Positions 8,646 to 17,040 of a stretch of DNA of 64,000 nt are shown here, in pieces (position 1 is the stretch's first letter; each line of letters starts with the position of its first letter). The stretch lies in contig NZ_LNXV01000007.1 in assembly GCF_001467025.1 (NCBI RefSeq), forward strand, positions 84,015 to 148,014. Direction: 5' to 3'. The translations under genes were made by a program, and so were the position numbers. This DNA is from Legionella brunensis (GTDB lineage: Bacteria > Pseudomonadota > Gammaproteobacteria > Legionellales > Legionellaceae). The notes under the pieces were generated by a model. It was not told where the DNA came from and did no database searches. It was given only the letters and a program-made list of their open reading frames with translations.

Positions 8646-9221
8646 TTGAAAGCATTTTTAGTATCTACAGGTCTGGTTGCTCTTGCTGAACTTGGGGATA
8701 AGACCCAATTATTGGCATTCATCCTTGCCACTCGATTTAAACGCCCAGTGCCTATTATTCTTGGAATTTTTGTTGCTACATTAATGAACCATGGTTTGGC
8801 AGGAGCCTTAGGCGTATGGATCACTTCAGTCATAAGTCCTGAGGGATTAAGGTGGCTGTTGGGAGTTTCGTTTATCGGTATGGCAATTTGGATCCTAATA
8901 CCTGACAAAATTGAAGAGGAAGAGACAAAAATAGCAAAGCATTGGGGGGTTTTTGTTGCTACCTGGATTACTTTCTTTTTGGCTGAAATGGGAGATAAAA
9001 CACAATTAGCTACGATTGCGTTAACCGCACATTACAAGGCTCCGGTAGCAGTCATTGTTGGAACAACATTGGGAATGTTGATTGCTGATGTGCCTGCAGT
9101 CTTTCTAGGGGAAAAACTAGCCGAAAAAATTCCAATGAGAATGATTCGCTTCATTGCTGCAGGCTTATTTGTCTTAATTGCTATTTTTTCGCTAATAAAA
9201 TTAGACAAGTTTATTTTTTAA
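8646..9221 (+). CDS. GDT1/TMEM165 (UPF0016) family cation transporter
   Basis: About 191 residues. Both signature repeats of the family are present, AELGDKTQ near the N-terminus and AEMGDKTQ in the second half, each followed by hydrophobic helices, giving the internally duplicated six-helix architecture. Family members export or exchange Mn2+/Ca2+ for protons. A TTG at 8646 sits 5 bases after an AAAGGA ribosome site (8635-8640) and gives the normal N-terminus (KAFLVSTGLVALAELGDKT). The longer frame from ATG 8580 would add 22 non-conserved residues. The 250-base upstream region was inspected for a manganese riboswitch, and I could not recognise one. Confidence 0.87.
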   Translation: MKAFLVSTGLVALAELGDKTQLLAFILATRFKRPVPIILGIFVATLMNHGLAGALGVWITSVISPEGLRWLLGVSFIGMAIWILIPDKIEEEETKIAKHWGVFVATWITFFLAEMGDKTQLATIALTAHYKAPVAVIVGTTLGMLIADVPAVFLGEKLAEKIPMRMIRFIAAGLFVLIAIFSLIKLDKFIF

Positions 9222-9266
9222 TTGTTTATTTATTAAAGAGTCTAAAATATCCCCAGGACATAAGCT

Positions 9267-9800
9267 TTAGCTGACTTTGATTTCTCGTGCATTATATCCT
9301 TGCAAAATAGCGATAACCTCATTAACCTGCTTATCAGAAGTCGCAGTAATCCAGAGTACATACCCTCCTTTTCTTTCCTGTTTTCTTATTTGCTCCACCT
9401 GCTGGTTACTAACAAATTTAGCTAAAAATGCTCCGGCAATAGCACCAACAATTGCGCCTAAAATCCCATAAAATAAATTATCAGAAGGGGAGCGTACATC
9501 GCCAATAAGAAACACACCGATGACGATACAAATAAAAACGGGAATAGCAAAAGTAAAACCCACTAGCCAGCCAAAATCATCGCGTAGAAAATATTCTTTT
9601 GTAGGTGGATGTTTGCTTTCTTGAATAGTATCTGGCTTTACATAAGGTTTCCCATATTTATCAGAAAGTTGCGTGGGGGATCCTTGAATGCTAATGGCAT
9701 GACGCGCGACCGTTTTTTCAGTTAATTTACTAATGATGATTTCCAACACATTTTCGCTAATAACAATAGCGCTTATTGTTTTATTGGGTAAACTAGACAT
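9267..9800 (-). CDS. Small membrane protein with glycine-zipper-like segments
   Basis: 177 residues. The N-terminal ~70 residues are soluble. Two membrane segments follow (about residues 77-99 and 108-130), the second glycine/alanine-rich (GILGAIVGAIAGAFLAKF). The C-terminal 40 residues read like a small alpha/beta domain that begins GGYVLWITATSDKQVNEV. This resembles proteins with a YflT/general-stress-17M-like domain joined to a glycine zipper, but I cannot confirm it. The ATG is followed by MSSLPNKT and preceded on the minus strand by AAGGAGATTTG, a good ribosome site. It converges with the GDT1 gene. Confidence 0.7.
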   Translation of the reverse strand: MSSLPNKTISAIVISENVLEIIISKLTEKTVARHAISIQGSPTQLSDKYGKPYVKPDTIQESKHPPTKEYFLRDDFGWLVGFTFAIPVFICIVIGVFLIGDVRSPSDNLFYGILGAIVGAIAGAFLAKFVSNQQVEQIRKQERKGGYVLWITATSDKQVNEVIAILQGYNAREIKVS

Positions 9801-9931
9801 GACAAATCTCCTTTTACGCCTGGACTTGCAATAAAATCCCTCTATTATTAAGCATAGCTGTTTAGGTAAATAATGGTTTTATAATACAAGTATCAGTGCT
9901 TAAAATGCGTCTCATAGGCAGGGAGAGTTTA

Positions 9932-10777
9932 ATGAGTCATTATAGTGTGGAGCACATGACTGAGGCTGAGGTTAAGTATGCAATTGATTGGGCCGCTCAA
10001 GAGGGTTGGAATCCAGGATTGCATGATGCTAACTGTTTTTATCAAACTGATCCCCAAGGTTTTTTTGCAGGAAAACTCAATGGCAAAATTATTGCTGTGG
10101 GTTCTGCCGTTATTTATGATGAGCATTTTGCTTTTTGTGGTTTCTACATTGTTGATCAAGCTTATCGTGGAGAAGGATTTGGTTTGGCGTTGACAAAAAC
10201 ACGTTTAGCTTATATTGGCGATCGTAATGCGGGTCTCGATGGTGTTGTCCATATGGTGGATAAGTATGCTCGCCTCGGATATAAAATTGCGCATAATAAT
10301 GGTCGTTATACCGGCAAATTGCCCCTTGGCATTAAAAAAGTTGATTCAGATATTACGCCTTTGATTGCGGTCGATTTTGATTTATTACTTAAATACGATC
10401 GTCAGCATTTCCCAGCCCTTCGTGAAACTTTTTTAAAGTGTTGGATTAATCAACCCGAAGGAGCCAGCCTTGGCTATGTTAGCAATGGCGAGCTTTGCGG
10501 TTATGGGGTTATTAGAGCGTGCCAAAAGGGATTCAAGATTGGGCCTTTGTTTGCTGCCTCCCCTGAAGTCGCTGAGAAGTTGTTTTTAAATTTAGTATCC
10601 TATGCTAAGGGCAAAGAGTTTTACTTTGATATCCCCGAGAATAACCCTTATGCCAAAGCATTGGTTAAAAAATACCAACTCCAGAAAGTGTTTGAGACAG
10701 CAAGGATGTACTTAAAAGGTGAACCGCAACTGCCCATTGAAAATATCTATGGAATTACCTCTTTTGAATTAGGATAA
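9932..10777 (+). CDS. GNAT N-acetyltransferase with a second acetyltransferase-like domain
   Basis: About 281 residues from ATG 9932, which has a GGGAGAG site 5 bases upstream; the longer frame from about 9896 lacks one. The first half is a GNAT fold with the acetyl-CoA loop motif QAYRGEGFGLAL at about residues 74-85. The second half (from about residue 140) resembles the C-terminal acetyltransferase-like domain of YitI-type proteins. The substrate is unknown. The gene ends 3 bases before a PuuE-like deacetylase gene, so the two are almost certainly co-transcribed and may act on one metabolite. Confidence 0.8.
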   Translation: MSHYSVEHMTEAEVKYAIDWAAQEGWNPGLHDANCFYQTDPQGFFAGKLNGKIIAVGSAVIYDEHFAFCGFYIVDQAYRGEGFGLALTKTRLAYIGDRNAGLDGVVHMVDKYARLGYKIAHNNGRYTGKLPLGIKKVDSDITPLIAVDFDLLLKYDRQHFPALRETFLKCWINQPEGASLGYVSNGELCGYGVIRACQKGFKIGPLFAASPEVAEKLFLNLVSYAKGKEFYFDIPENNPYAKALVKKYQLQKVFETARMYLKGEPQLPIENIYGITSFELG

Positions 10778-10780
10778 ATC

Positions 10781-11671
10781 ATGACTCGCCAAATTGTAGG
10801 TTATGGCCAAAATGCACCGCTAATTTTTTGGCCAAACCATGCTAAAGTTGCCGTAAATTTTGTTCTTAATTATGAAGAAGGAGCCGAGCTTACCCCAGTT
10901 AACGGTGATAAATTTTCCGAGACTTATGGTGGTGAGTTTCCATTGGCCAGCAAGCCAGAGGGTATGCGAAATTTAAGTATGGAATCGTTGTTTGAATATG
11001 GAAGCCGTGCGGGGTTGTGGCGTTTGATTAGGCTTTTTGAAGCAGAGAACATCCCGCTAACCTTCTTTATAACAGGATTAGCGCTAACATTAAATCCTGA
11101 ATTAAGTCAGTATTTAAAAACCTCTGATCATGAGATTGCCGGGCACGGGTGGCGATGGATAGATTATGCCCAAATGGCCAAGGGTGACGAAAAAGAGCAT
11201 ATTTTGCGTTGTAGAAGCACGATTAAGGAATTGACGGGAAAGTTAGTGCAAGGTTGGTATACCGGAAGACGCAGCGAAAACACGCGTGATTTACTAATCG
11301 AAGTAGGGGGGTTTCTCTATGACTCTGATAGCTATGCTGATGAACTTCCTTACTTTGAAGACTCTCATTTAATCATCCCTTATACGTTGGATTGTAATGA
11401 TTTTCGTTTCAGTACGTCCCCGGGGTTCGCCAACGGCGACGCTTTTTTTACGCATCTTAAAAACACGATTGATTACTTATATGCTGAAAAGAGACCTGCC
11501 ATTATGACAATTGGCTTGCATGCAAGAATTAGTGGTCATCCTGGGCGCTGTATGGCTATCAAACAATTTATTGACTACTTAAAACAATTTCCAGCTTTAT
11601 GGATAACTCGCCGCATTGATATTGCTAAGTTTTGGCTTAAATTACATAAGCAGAGTAAAGGCCCGCAATGA
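10781..11671 (+). CDS. Polysaccharide deacetylase family protein, PuuE allantoinase-like
   Basis: 296 residues. The N-terminus (VNFVLNYEEGAE, then FEYGSRAGLWRLIRLFEAEN) is characteristic of the PuuE group, which has the NodB fold but acts as a metal-independent allantoinase in some bacteria. The NodB-fold strand LTFFITGLAL, the EIAGHGWRW motif and the late LHARISGHPGR motif are visible. It could instead be a deacetylase of a small N-acetylated compound, which would fit the acetyltransferase encoded immediately upstream. No other purine-degradation gene is in the window, so the allantoinase role is unproven. Confidence 0.8.
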   Translation: MTRQIVGYGQNAPLIFWPNHAKVAVNFVLNYEEGAELTPVNGDKFSETYGGEFPLASKPEGMRNLSMESLFEYGSRAGLWRLIRLFEAENIPLTFFITGLALTLNPELSQYLKTSDHEIAGHGWRWIDYAQMAKGDEKEHILRCRSTIKELTGKLVQGWYTGRRSENTRDLLIEVGGFLYDSDSYADELPYFEDSHLIIPYTLDCNDFRFSTSPGFANGDAFFTHLKNTIDYLYAEKRPAIMTIGLHARISGHPGRCMAIKQFIDYLKQFPALWITRRIDIAKFWLKLHKQSKGPQ

Positions 11672-11776
11672 AAGATTTGTCGTATTAACTAGAAAAAAAA
11701 TATAGAAACTTTTTTATTGAAAAATCATTGGCTTTAAGTATTCTAGGTGCTTCAATAGTCAGAATGAGCTAAGTTA

Positions 11777-12694
11777 ATGAAATTACTTATAGGATTAATG
11801 GGTATTGGGTTGATAGGCCCAGTCATTGGCGGTTCAATAGGGGAAGAGAATGTTGTGCTGCCTACTAGTAATTGGGTAGCTATAACGCCACTATATTTAA
11901 AACCTGTCATAGGGTCTCACATTTTAATTTATGGTACATCGCAAACCGTAAATGATGGTATTACTACCATAAAAGAGCATGTAATCAATCCCGACTATAA
12001 TCCTGGGTTTAATATTAATCTTGGGCATACCTTTGAGAATTCAGCAAATGGTATAGTGTTGCAATATACTCGTATCCATACGAATGATTCTGATAGTTTT
12101 AGTGGTCCTGGAGTGCTATCGCTTTCTTCCGGGAATACTTCTTCTCCTGTACCTGGCACCATTAGTGGCAATTTAAAATTAAAACTGGATCAGGTTGATG
12201 TCATGGTCAGCCGAGAGATACATCCTTTTGATAATTTTGAGCTGTTACTAAAGGCAGGGTTAAGATATGCACAGATTGATCGCCTATTTAATTTCAGCTT
12301 GCAACAAGCAGCTCCGATCTTTAATGGCAATGCTACTGAACAAGAAAATTATGAGGGAGTAGGGCCGGTAGTTGGTCTTAATGGTGAGTATCTTGTCACC
12401 AAAAATTTGGGGTGGTCAGGAATGCTCGATGCTGCTTTATTATCTGGTAGCGTTAATAATCAGATAGCTTTTCACGGTAGCTCAGGCACAACGCTATTTT
12501 CAACGGGGGCTGATAGTGGTATTTTGCCTATTGTTGAGGCTGGCTTAGGGATAACTTACAATGGGAATCTATCCTCTGCTACAAATATAAAGATAGGAGT
12601 AGGTTATGAGGTGGCTAATTATTTCGACTTAGCACAGGCTCATCATAATGTAAGTTATAGTGGTCCTTATGCAACCTTCGCATTACGAAGATAG
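11777..12694 (+). CDS. Lpg1974-type outer membrane beta-barrel protein
   Basis: 305 residues. A short hydrophobic signal sequence at residues 1-18 is followed by alternating amphipathic strands, ending in a C-terminal strand with an aromatic near the end (YATFALRR). Features such as ITPLYLKPVIG near the N-terminus and GVGPVVGLNGEYLVTKNLGW in the middle are typical of the Legionella pore-forming outer membrane family first named from Lpg1974. It should reside in the outer membrane as a porin-like channel or surface protein. ATG 11777 lacks a strong ribosome site. A bidirectional terminator follows. Confidence 0.75.
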   Translation: MKLLIGLMGIGLIGPVIGGSIGEENVVLPTSNWVAITPLYLKPVIGSHILIYGTSQTVNDGITTIKEHVINPDYNPGFNINLGHTFENSANGIVLQYTRIHTNDSDSFSGPGVLSLSSGNTSSPVPGTISGNLKLKLDQVDVMVSREIHPFDNFELLLKAGLRYAQIDRLFNFSLQQAAPIFNGNATEQENYEGVGPVVGLNGEYLVTKNLGWSGMLDAALLSGSVNNQIAFHGSSGTTLFSTGADSGILPIVEAGLGITYNGNLSSATNIKIGVGYEVANYFDLAQAHHNVSYSGPYATFALRR

Positions 12695-12753
12695 TTAATT
12701 TGTAGGGAATTAATCACAAATTTTTGCTATCAATATGACTGTATCTTGAAAAT

Positions 12754-12790
12754 AAAACCCTGATAAATTTTAAATTTATCAGGGTTTTTT
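12754..12790. terminator. Strong bidirectional rho-independent terminator
   Basis: A perfect 17-bp stem (AAAACCCTGATAAATTT at 12754-12770, with its complement at 12772-12788) is followed by T residues on the plus strand and, read on the minus strand, is likewise followed by T residues. It sits between the convergent porin-like gene and amino acid permease gene and serves both. The permease stop codon overlaps its edge. Confidence 0.9.
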
Positions 12791-14351
12791 ACTCAGCCTC
12801 AGCGAGCTCCATGTTAGCTGTTAGCTCCTCATGAACTTTATTGTCTACCAGAACGCGTTGTGAAAAATGAAGGATAACAATGCTCAGTGGAAGAATAAGG
12901 GCAATATCCAACGGAAATTGCAAACGCCCTATCCCACCAAAGGAACCAATATAAGACACAAGCAGCATCGAACTCATGTAAAAAGCAAACCAAAAAAGAC
13001 TTGGGCCACAGTCACTGAGACGGCGTTTTTGGTAGAAAAGATTAATGATAAAACCAAGAAAAAGTGCCAAGTTTAATTTCCAAAGGATATCAAACCCACA
13101 CCAATATAGCATTAAATTACAAACGTAAAATGCGATATGGCAAAAAAATGTACTAGACCAAAGTTTGAATGGACGTTCGCGGTTGGGTTGAAGTTTGCGC
13201 ATTGCCAGTAAGCAAATTGGTCCTATTCCATAAGACAAAATGCTACAGGAAGAAAGAAAGGCCACCATTTTTTGCCAACCTGGGAAGGGTAAGAAGGAAA
13301 AAATGCCAACAAAGAAATTTGCATATAAAGTGATATAGGGAATTTTATGCTTGTTCAATTTTAAAAAGAGCTTTGGTAAGTGCTTGTTTAGGGACATCCC
13401 ATATACAATTCGTGAAGTAGCCGCAGTGTATACCAGAGTCGTACCAAATGGTGAAAAAGCAGCATCAAACATTAGTAGGAGGGCAACAAAACCTAAGCCG
13501 ACAAGTAGTGTCAAACCAACGAGTGGTCCGCTATCACCAGGGAAGCTTAGATTTTGCCAGCCATTGGCTAAATAGGATTGAGGAATTGCCACTAAAAAAC
13601 TCAATTGCAGCATAAAATAGAGCACAAAGCCTACTAGGACTGCTCCTAAAATAGCAATGGGAATATTCCGTTGAGGGTTTTGTACTTCACCTGCCAACAT
13701 TAAGCCATTTTGAAACCCTGTAAAAGCAAAGGCAATACCGCCCGCTGAGAGGGCTGTAAAAATTTGTACCCAGGCATTTTTACTATTTAGCTGGAGATCA
13801 ATATTGCTCATTGATGAGGCAGTAGAAAGCAAAGCAATAATAGCAATGCTAGGAACTAAAAATTTGATAATACTAGCAATTTTATTGCATTCTGCCAGCA
13901 TCTTAATGCCATAAGAATTGAGTAAGACAACAAATAACATAATGCCTATGGCTACGATATAACCCACGCCTGATAAAGTAAAGGTTGTGGCCTCTTTAAT
14001 GATCAACGAAGGGAAGAAATGACTCGAATATTGCAAAATAGCTTGAATTTCAATAGGGGTCATGACCACATAGGATAACCAGGAGGTCCAAGCAAATAAA
14101 AAACCAACATCATTGCCATGAGTGAAGCTTGGATAATTGGTCATGCCCCCTGAAATGGGGAACATGGCTCCTAACTCGCACAAGGGAAGAGCTATGAACA
14201 GCATGAATAATGCCGCAATAATCCAACTAATCAAAGCATTACTACCAGCCATTTGAGCACTTATAAATGGGCTGAATAACCAGCCTGAACCGATCATTCC
14301 ACCTGCTGCTGCAATTAATACGTTGGTTCGAGAGATATCACGTTTCAGCAT
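12789..14351 (-). CDS. APC-family amino acid permease
   Basis: 520 residues with about 12 membrane segments. The first helix carries the APC hallmark GGMIGSGWLFSPF, and the family motif continues with LCELGAMFPISGGMTNYP. A GFQNG motif in the sixth helix region (FTGFQNGLMLAGEVQNPQRN) also fits. The protein imports amino acids or amines at the inner membrane; Legionella depends on host amino acids for carbon and energy. Substrate not deducible. The ATG at 14349-14351 is preceded by AAGGAAAAG. Monocistronic, ending in a shared terminator. Confidence 0.85.
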   Translation of the reverse strand: MLKRDISRTNVLIAAAGGMIGSGWLFSPFISAQMAGSNALISWIIAALFMLFIALPLCELGAMFPISGGMTNYPSFTHGNDVGFLFAWTSWLSYVVMTPIEIQAILQYSSHFFPSLIIKEATTFTLSGVGYIVAIGIMLFVVLLNSYGIKMLAECNKIASIIKFLVPSIAIIALLSTASSMSNIDLQLNSKNAWVQIFTALSAGGIAFAFTGFQNGLMLAGEVQNPQRNIPIAILGAVLVGFVLYFMLQLSFLVAIPQSYLANGWQNLSFPGDSGPLVGLTLLVGLGFVALLLMFDAAFSPFGTTLVYTAATSRIVYGMSLNKHLPKLFLKLNKHKIPYITLYANFFVGIFSFLPFPGWQKMVAFLSSCSILSYGIGPICLLAMRKLQPNRERPFKLWSSTFFCHIAFYVCNLMLYWCGFDILWKLNLALFLGFIINLFYQKRRLSDCGPSLFWFAFYMSSMLLVSYIGSFGGIGRLQFPLDIALILPLSIVILHFSQRVLVDNKVHEELTANMELAEAE

Positions 14352-14514
14352 AGCTTTTCCTTATAGCTGATGCACCAATAAAAAATAATTATATACTTTT
14401 TAAAAATAGATTTGCGACAACATTTTAAGAAGCATGCCCTAACATCCTGAAGAAAAGGGACGTCACCATAAATTTTTAACAAAAATTAATCTTACATTAT
14501 TGATTAAACATAAC

Positions 14515-14543
14515 AAAACAGCAGGAGTAACTCCTGCTGTTTT
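14515..14543 (-). terminator. Terminator downstream of icmX
   Basis: AAAACAGCAGGAGT (14515-14528) is complementary to 14530-14543. The hairpin lies just past the icmX stop codon and is followed by a TTTT tract on the minus strand. Confidence 0.8.
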
Positions 14544-14573
14544 ATCACTTATTTATATTTATGGCGTGATTTG

Positions 14574-16022
14574 TCAGTCACTGGATGAGCTGTTGGATGT
14601 AGCGGTATCGGCTGTAGCACGCAATAATCCCTCGAGTTGCGTTGTTCTGGCATTTTGAAGTAACAACATGCTGTTAGTTAGTAATAGACGCTCTTCCTGC
14701 TGGCGGTTAAGGTACAATTGATAATTGATTTCAGCAAGCAAAACCGCAATTTCTTTTTGCATCGTTGCTGCAGAGGCGGTATTAAGTTTGTTTACCCAGT
14801 CAGAGTTTCCTTGTTGATTTAAATCAGGACGAGCAAGGCGCCAGGTTGCCATGGTATATTCACTTAATGCTTGGCTGGTGGTGGTCGATTGGTTGCCTTC
14901 ACCAACAATGGGTTGAGGCATTCTTTTTGATAAAATATAATAGAGGTTACTAATTCCCACAGAGGTTTGAGCAGCATACACCCTGATATTGGTTAGGAAA
15001 TTTGCTATGTTAGAAGCAGCTTGAAACCTTTGTAACACAGTAAGATCAGTGTTTTGTACTTGCTCATAAAGGGCATCGTAAGTACTACGACTAGGTAAGG
15101 GGATAGGTGAAACTGCTGCAGTAGCATAGCGAATAAAATTGGCAGCCTGTTGAGCAGGGTTTTGGGCTTGCAAAGGTCCAGGTGAGCCTTTACTTGTAGG
15201 AAGTGTGGTTGCCGTATCAACTGTAGTTTCTGGCTGAGGGGTTCCCGTGCTTGTAGTCGAATACATTAAAGGAGCAATAAGGCTATTACTATTAAGTTGT
15301 GGTATGACTGCAAGATTAGCACTAGGTGTAAAGAATGTATCTGTACTAGGTATGTTGCCGATTACATTTTGCATGATTTGATTGTTATTCATCATTTGGG
15401 GATTTTTGGTGATATAGCTACACTCTGCCCAAGCAGAAGCATCATTGGTCAAGCAATAAGAGTAATCAGGAGTCATCAACATATTGGCTATGGACTGGCT
15501 TACTGGGTCGCTTTGATATTTTTGGGCCCCTCCACCTGTTGGTTGATCTATTAAAGTAGAGACAGAAATGTTATTCGTTGGGTTGGAATAGCCGGCGGAT
15601 ATAAAGGTGCTGTTACCTGCATCATTAAGTCGCACGAAAGCTTCCAGATTACTAGGTACGAAATAGGGCGGGGATGAACTGCCACTGGTCCCAGTAGTCG
15701 TTTCATTGGTTGTAACTCCGGCTGTGTTTACTGGAAGGGCTCCAAAGACACTTTTTAATGTGGGAAGCATGATTCCTGTCAAAGCATCCGATGTAACTTG
15801 CAATAGCGCTTGACTGACAGCAACATTCTCTGCTTTTTCTGGACTTTGCTCTAAGTTATAACCTAAATATTGCCCTAAATTAAGTAAATATTGTGTGATA
15901 TCGCTTAGTGAGTTACTAAATGAATTCCACGGTAAATCATTAGCAGAAGCAAAGACTGGCGATGTTGACGAAGCGAAAAGCAAAGCACCCGATAAAGCAA
16001 TACGGCGACTAACTAATTTCAT
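14574..16022 (-). CDS. icmX: Dot/Icm type IVB secretion protein IcmX
   Basis: 482 residues with a signal peptide (residues 1-25, ending SPVFA). The mature protein is rich in Ser, Thr, Asn and Gln with a helical C-terminal third (YTMATWRLARPDL, then LNRQQEERLLLTNSML). IcmX is a periplasmic component needed for intracellular growth of Legionella; part of it has been reported in culture supernatants. Identity rests on its position directly behind icmW (stop and start codons abut) and divergent from icmV-dotA, plus overall character. Length is close to that of known IcmX proteins. Linker-like Thr/Ser-rich repeats around residues 100-120 are probably the variable part. Confidence 0.9.
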   Translation of the reverse strand: MKLVSRRIALSGALLFASSTSPVFASANDLPWNSFSNSLSDITQYLLNLGQYLGYNLEQSPEKAENVAVSQALLQVTSDALTGIMLPTLKSVFGALPVNTAGVTTNETTTGTSGSSSPPYFVPSNLEAFVRLNDAGNSTFISAGYSNPTNNISVSTLIDQPTGGGAQKYQSDPVSQSIANMLMTPDYSYCLTNDASAWAECSYITKNPQMMNNNQIMQNVIGNIPSTDTFFTPSANLAVIPQLNSNSLIAPLMYSTTSTGTPQPETTVDTATTLPTSKGSPGPLQAQNPAQQAANFIRYATAAVSPIPLPSRSTYDALYEQVQNTDLTVLQRFQAASNIANFLTNIRVYAAQTSVGISNLYYILSKRMPQPIVGEGNQSTTTSQALSEYTMATWRLARPDLNQQGNSDWVNKLNTASAATMQKEIAVLLAEINYQLYLNRQQEERLLLTNSMLLLQNARTTQLEGLLRATADTATSNSSSSD

Positions 16023-16478
16023 TTATTCTTCCCCTTCAAGAGCACGAGCTACAAGTTTTAAACGATATTCAGAAAAAACACGAGCAAGTAAACGTAAACG
16101 CTCAAAAACGATGTTTCTTTTTAGAAAAAATCCAGCTGGATCGTGGCTACCTGTGCTGGTTTCTTCGGCATGAATTAGGATTCGTGAGGCACTTCCTGGG
16201 TGAACGGTATCGATAGCTTGCAAAAGTCGGAGTCCTCTTCCGGATTTAATATTACCGACTATACGAATAAAAATATCTTCTTGGGCAAGAGAGCTCATAT
16301 CGAGCTTTTCAATGTCATCTAATTCCTTACCCAGGCGATTTACTGCTTCTTCCAACTCCGGATTACCATCCAAAGTCCAGTCTTCAACGCTCTCCATAAA
16401 GGTGATAACGCGATAAATCATAGGGTCAACATATTCGAACCAGTATGAGGATGATGCTTCATGGCTAAGATCGGGCAT
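16023..16478 (-). CDS. icmW: Dot/Icm effector chaperone subunit IcmW
   Basis: 151 residues, the standard length. The start MPDLSHEASSSYWFEYVDPM and the acidic helix EDWTLDGNPELEEAVNRLG are characteristic. IcmW is a small acidic cytoplasmic protein that pairs with IcmS and, with DotL/LvgA, recruits many effectors to the type IV coupling complex. It is transcribed divergently from icmV and lies immediately before icmX. The ribosome site (AAGAG) lies within a tandem GTAAA element upstream of the start codon. Confidence 0.95.
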   Translation of the reverse strand: MPDLSHEASSSYWFEYVDPMIYRVITFMESVEDWTLDGNPELEEAVNRLGKELDDIEKLDMSSLAQEDIFIRIVGNIKSGRGLRLLQAIDTVHPGSASRILIHAEETSTGSHDPAGFFLKRNIVFERLRLLARVFSEYRLKLVARALEGEE

Positions 16479-16584
16479 TTTTTACTCTTTTTTTACGGTA
16501 TAAGTTCACTGATGGACTGCGCATAATCTAACTACTATAGTATATTATGAAGAGTAAAAGTCCATTATCTGAAGAGTAAATTTT
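16479..16584. promoter_or_regulatory. Divergent icmW/icmV control region with GTAAA repeats (CpxR-box-like)
   Basis: On the minus strand, two GTAAA units lie 11 bp apart just before icmW (about 16479-16496). On the plus strand, GAAGAGTAAA occurs twice, at 16549 and 16571, exactly 22 bp apart, the second one overlapping the icmV ribosome site. Tandem GTAAA units at helical spacing are the known form of CpxR sites, and CpxR is known to control icmV and icmW in L. pneumophila. The GAGTAAA copies nearest the genes could simply be ribosome sites, so the assignment is tentative. Confidence 0.4.
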
Positions 16585-17040
16585 ATGAAAATCAAAAAAA
16601 GCACTCGAATAGTTACTATTTTCAAAAGAATTTTTAATGTTCGAGCGTGGCTTGATTTTGAACGACTTAAGGCTTGCACTAGTTATATTGTGGCTGGTTT
16701 TCAAAAATTATTTATTCCGCGACAACCAAAAGGCCAGACGGAATCTTTCGAAGAAGCAATTGCAAAAATGAACCTAAGCGAGGCTGATCTCCAAGCAAAA
16801 AAAATCGCGTTATATCGCTTGAGTATTCTCATGATTACTGCTGCAACGTGTATTTTTTTCTATGCTGCTTACCATTTGTATTACGGTAGTTACAAGGCGT
16901 TTATAATTAGTTTAGTTTTAGTGTTGGTTGCTTTAGTCTTAGCCTTTCGCTATCACTTTTGGTATTTTCAGATTAAAGAGCGAAAGTTAGGGTGCTCATT
17001 TAATGAGTGGTACAGACAAGGCCTTAAAGGTGACAAGTGA
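16585..17040 (+). CDS. icmV: Dot/Icm type IVB secretion protein IcmV
   Basis: 151 residues, the usual length. The N-terminal 65 residues are basic (FKRIFNVRAWLDFERLKA). Two closely spaced membrane helices follow (about residues 78-97 and 103-122), ending in a short cytoplasmic tail. IcmV is an inner-membrane Dot/Icm component of poorly defined role that is always encoded directly before dotA; here the icmV stop codon overlaps the dotA ATG (TGATG). ATG 16585 is preceded by GAAGAG. Confidence 0.93.
   Translation: MKIKKSTRIVTIFKRIFNVRAWLDFERLKACTSYIVAGFQKLFIPRQPKGQTESFEEAIAKMNLSEADLQAKKIALYRLSILMITAATCIFFYAAYHLYYGSYKAFIISLVLVLVALVLAFRYHFWYFQIKERKLGCSFNEWYRQGLKGDK

Noticed and set aside
8456..8689. 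77-codon open frame before the GDT1 gene
   Set aside because: It overlaps the transporter start, has no family character or ribosome site, and ends in Cys-rich sequence that is the transporter gene read in another frame.
15895..16173. Plus-strand frame across the icmX/icmW boundary
   Set aside because: Antisense to two conserved Dot/Icm genes and low-complexity in composition.
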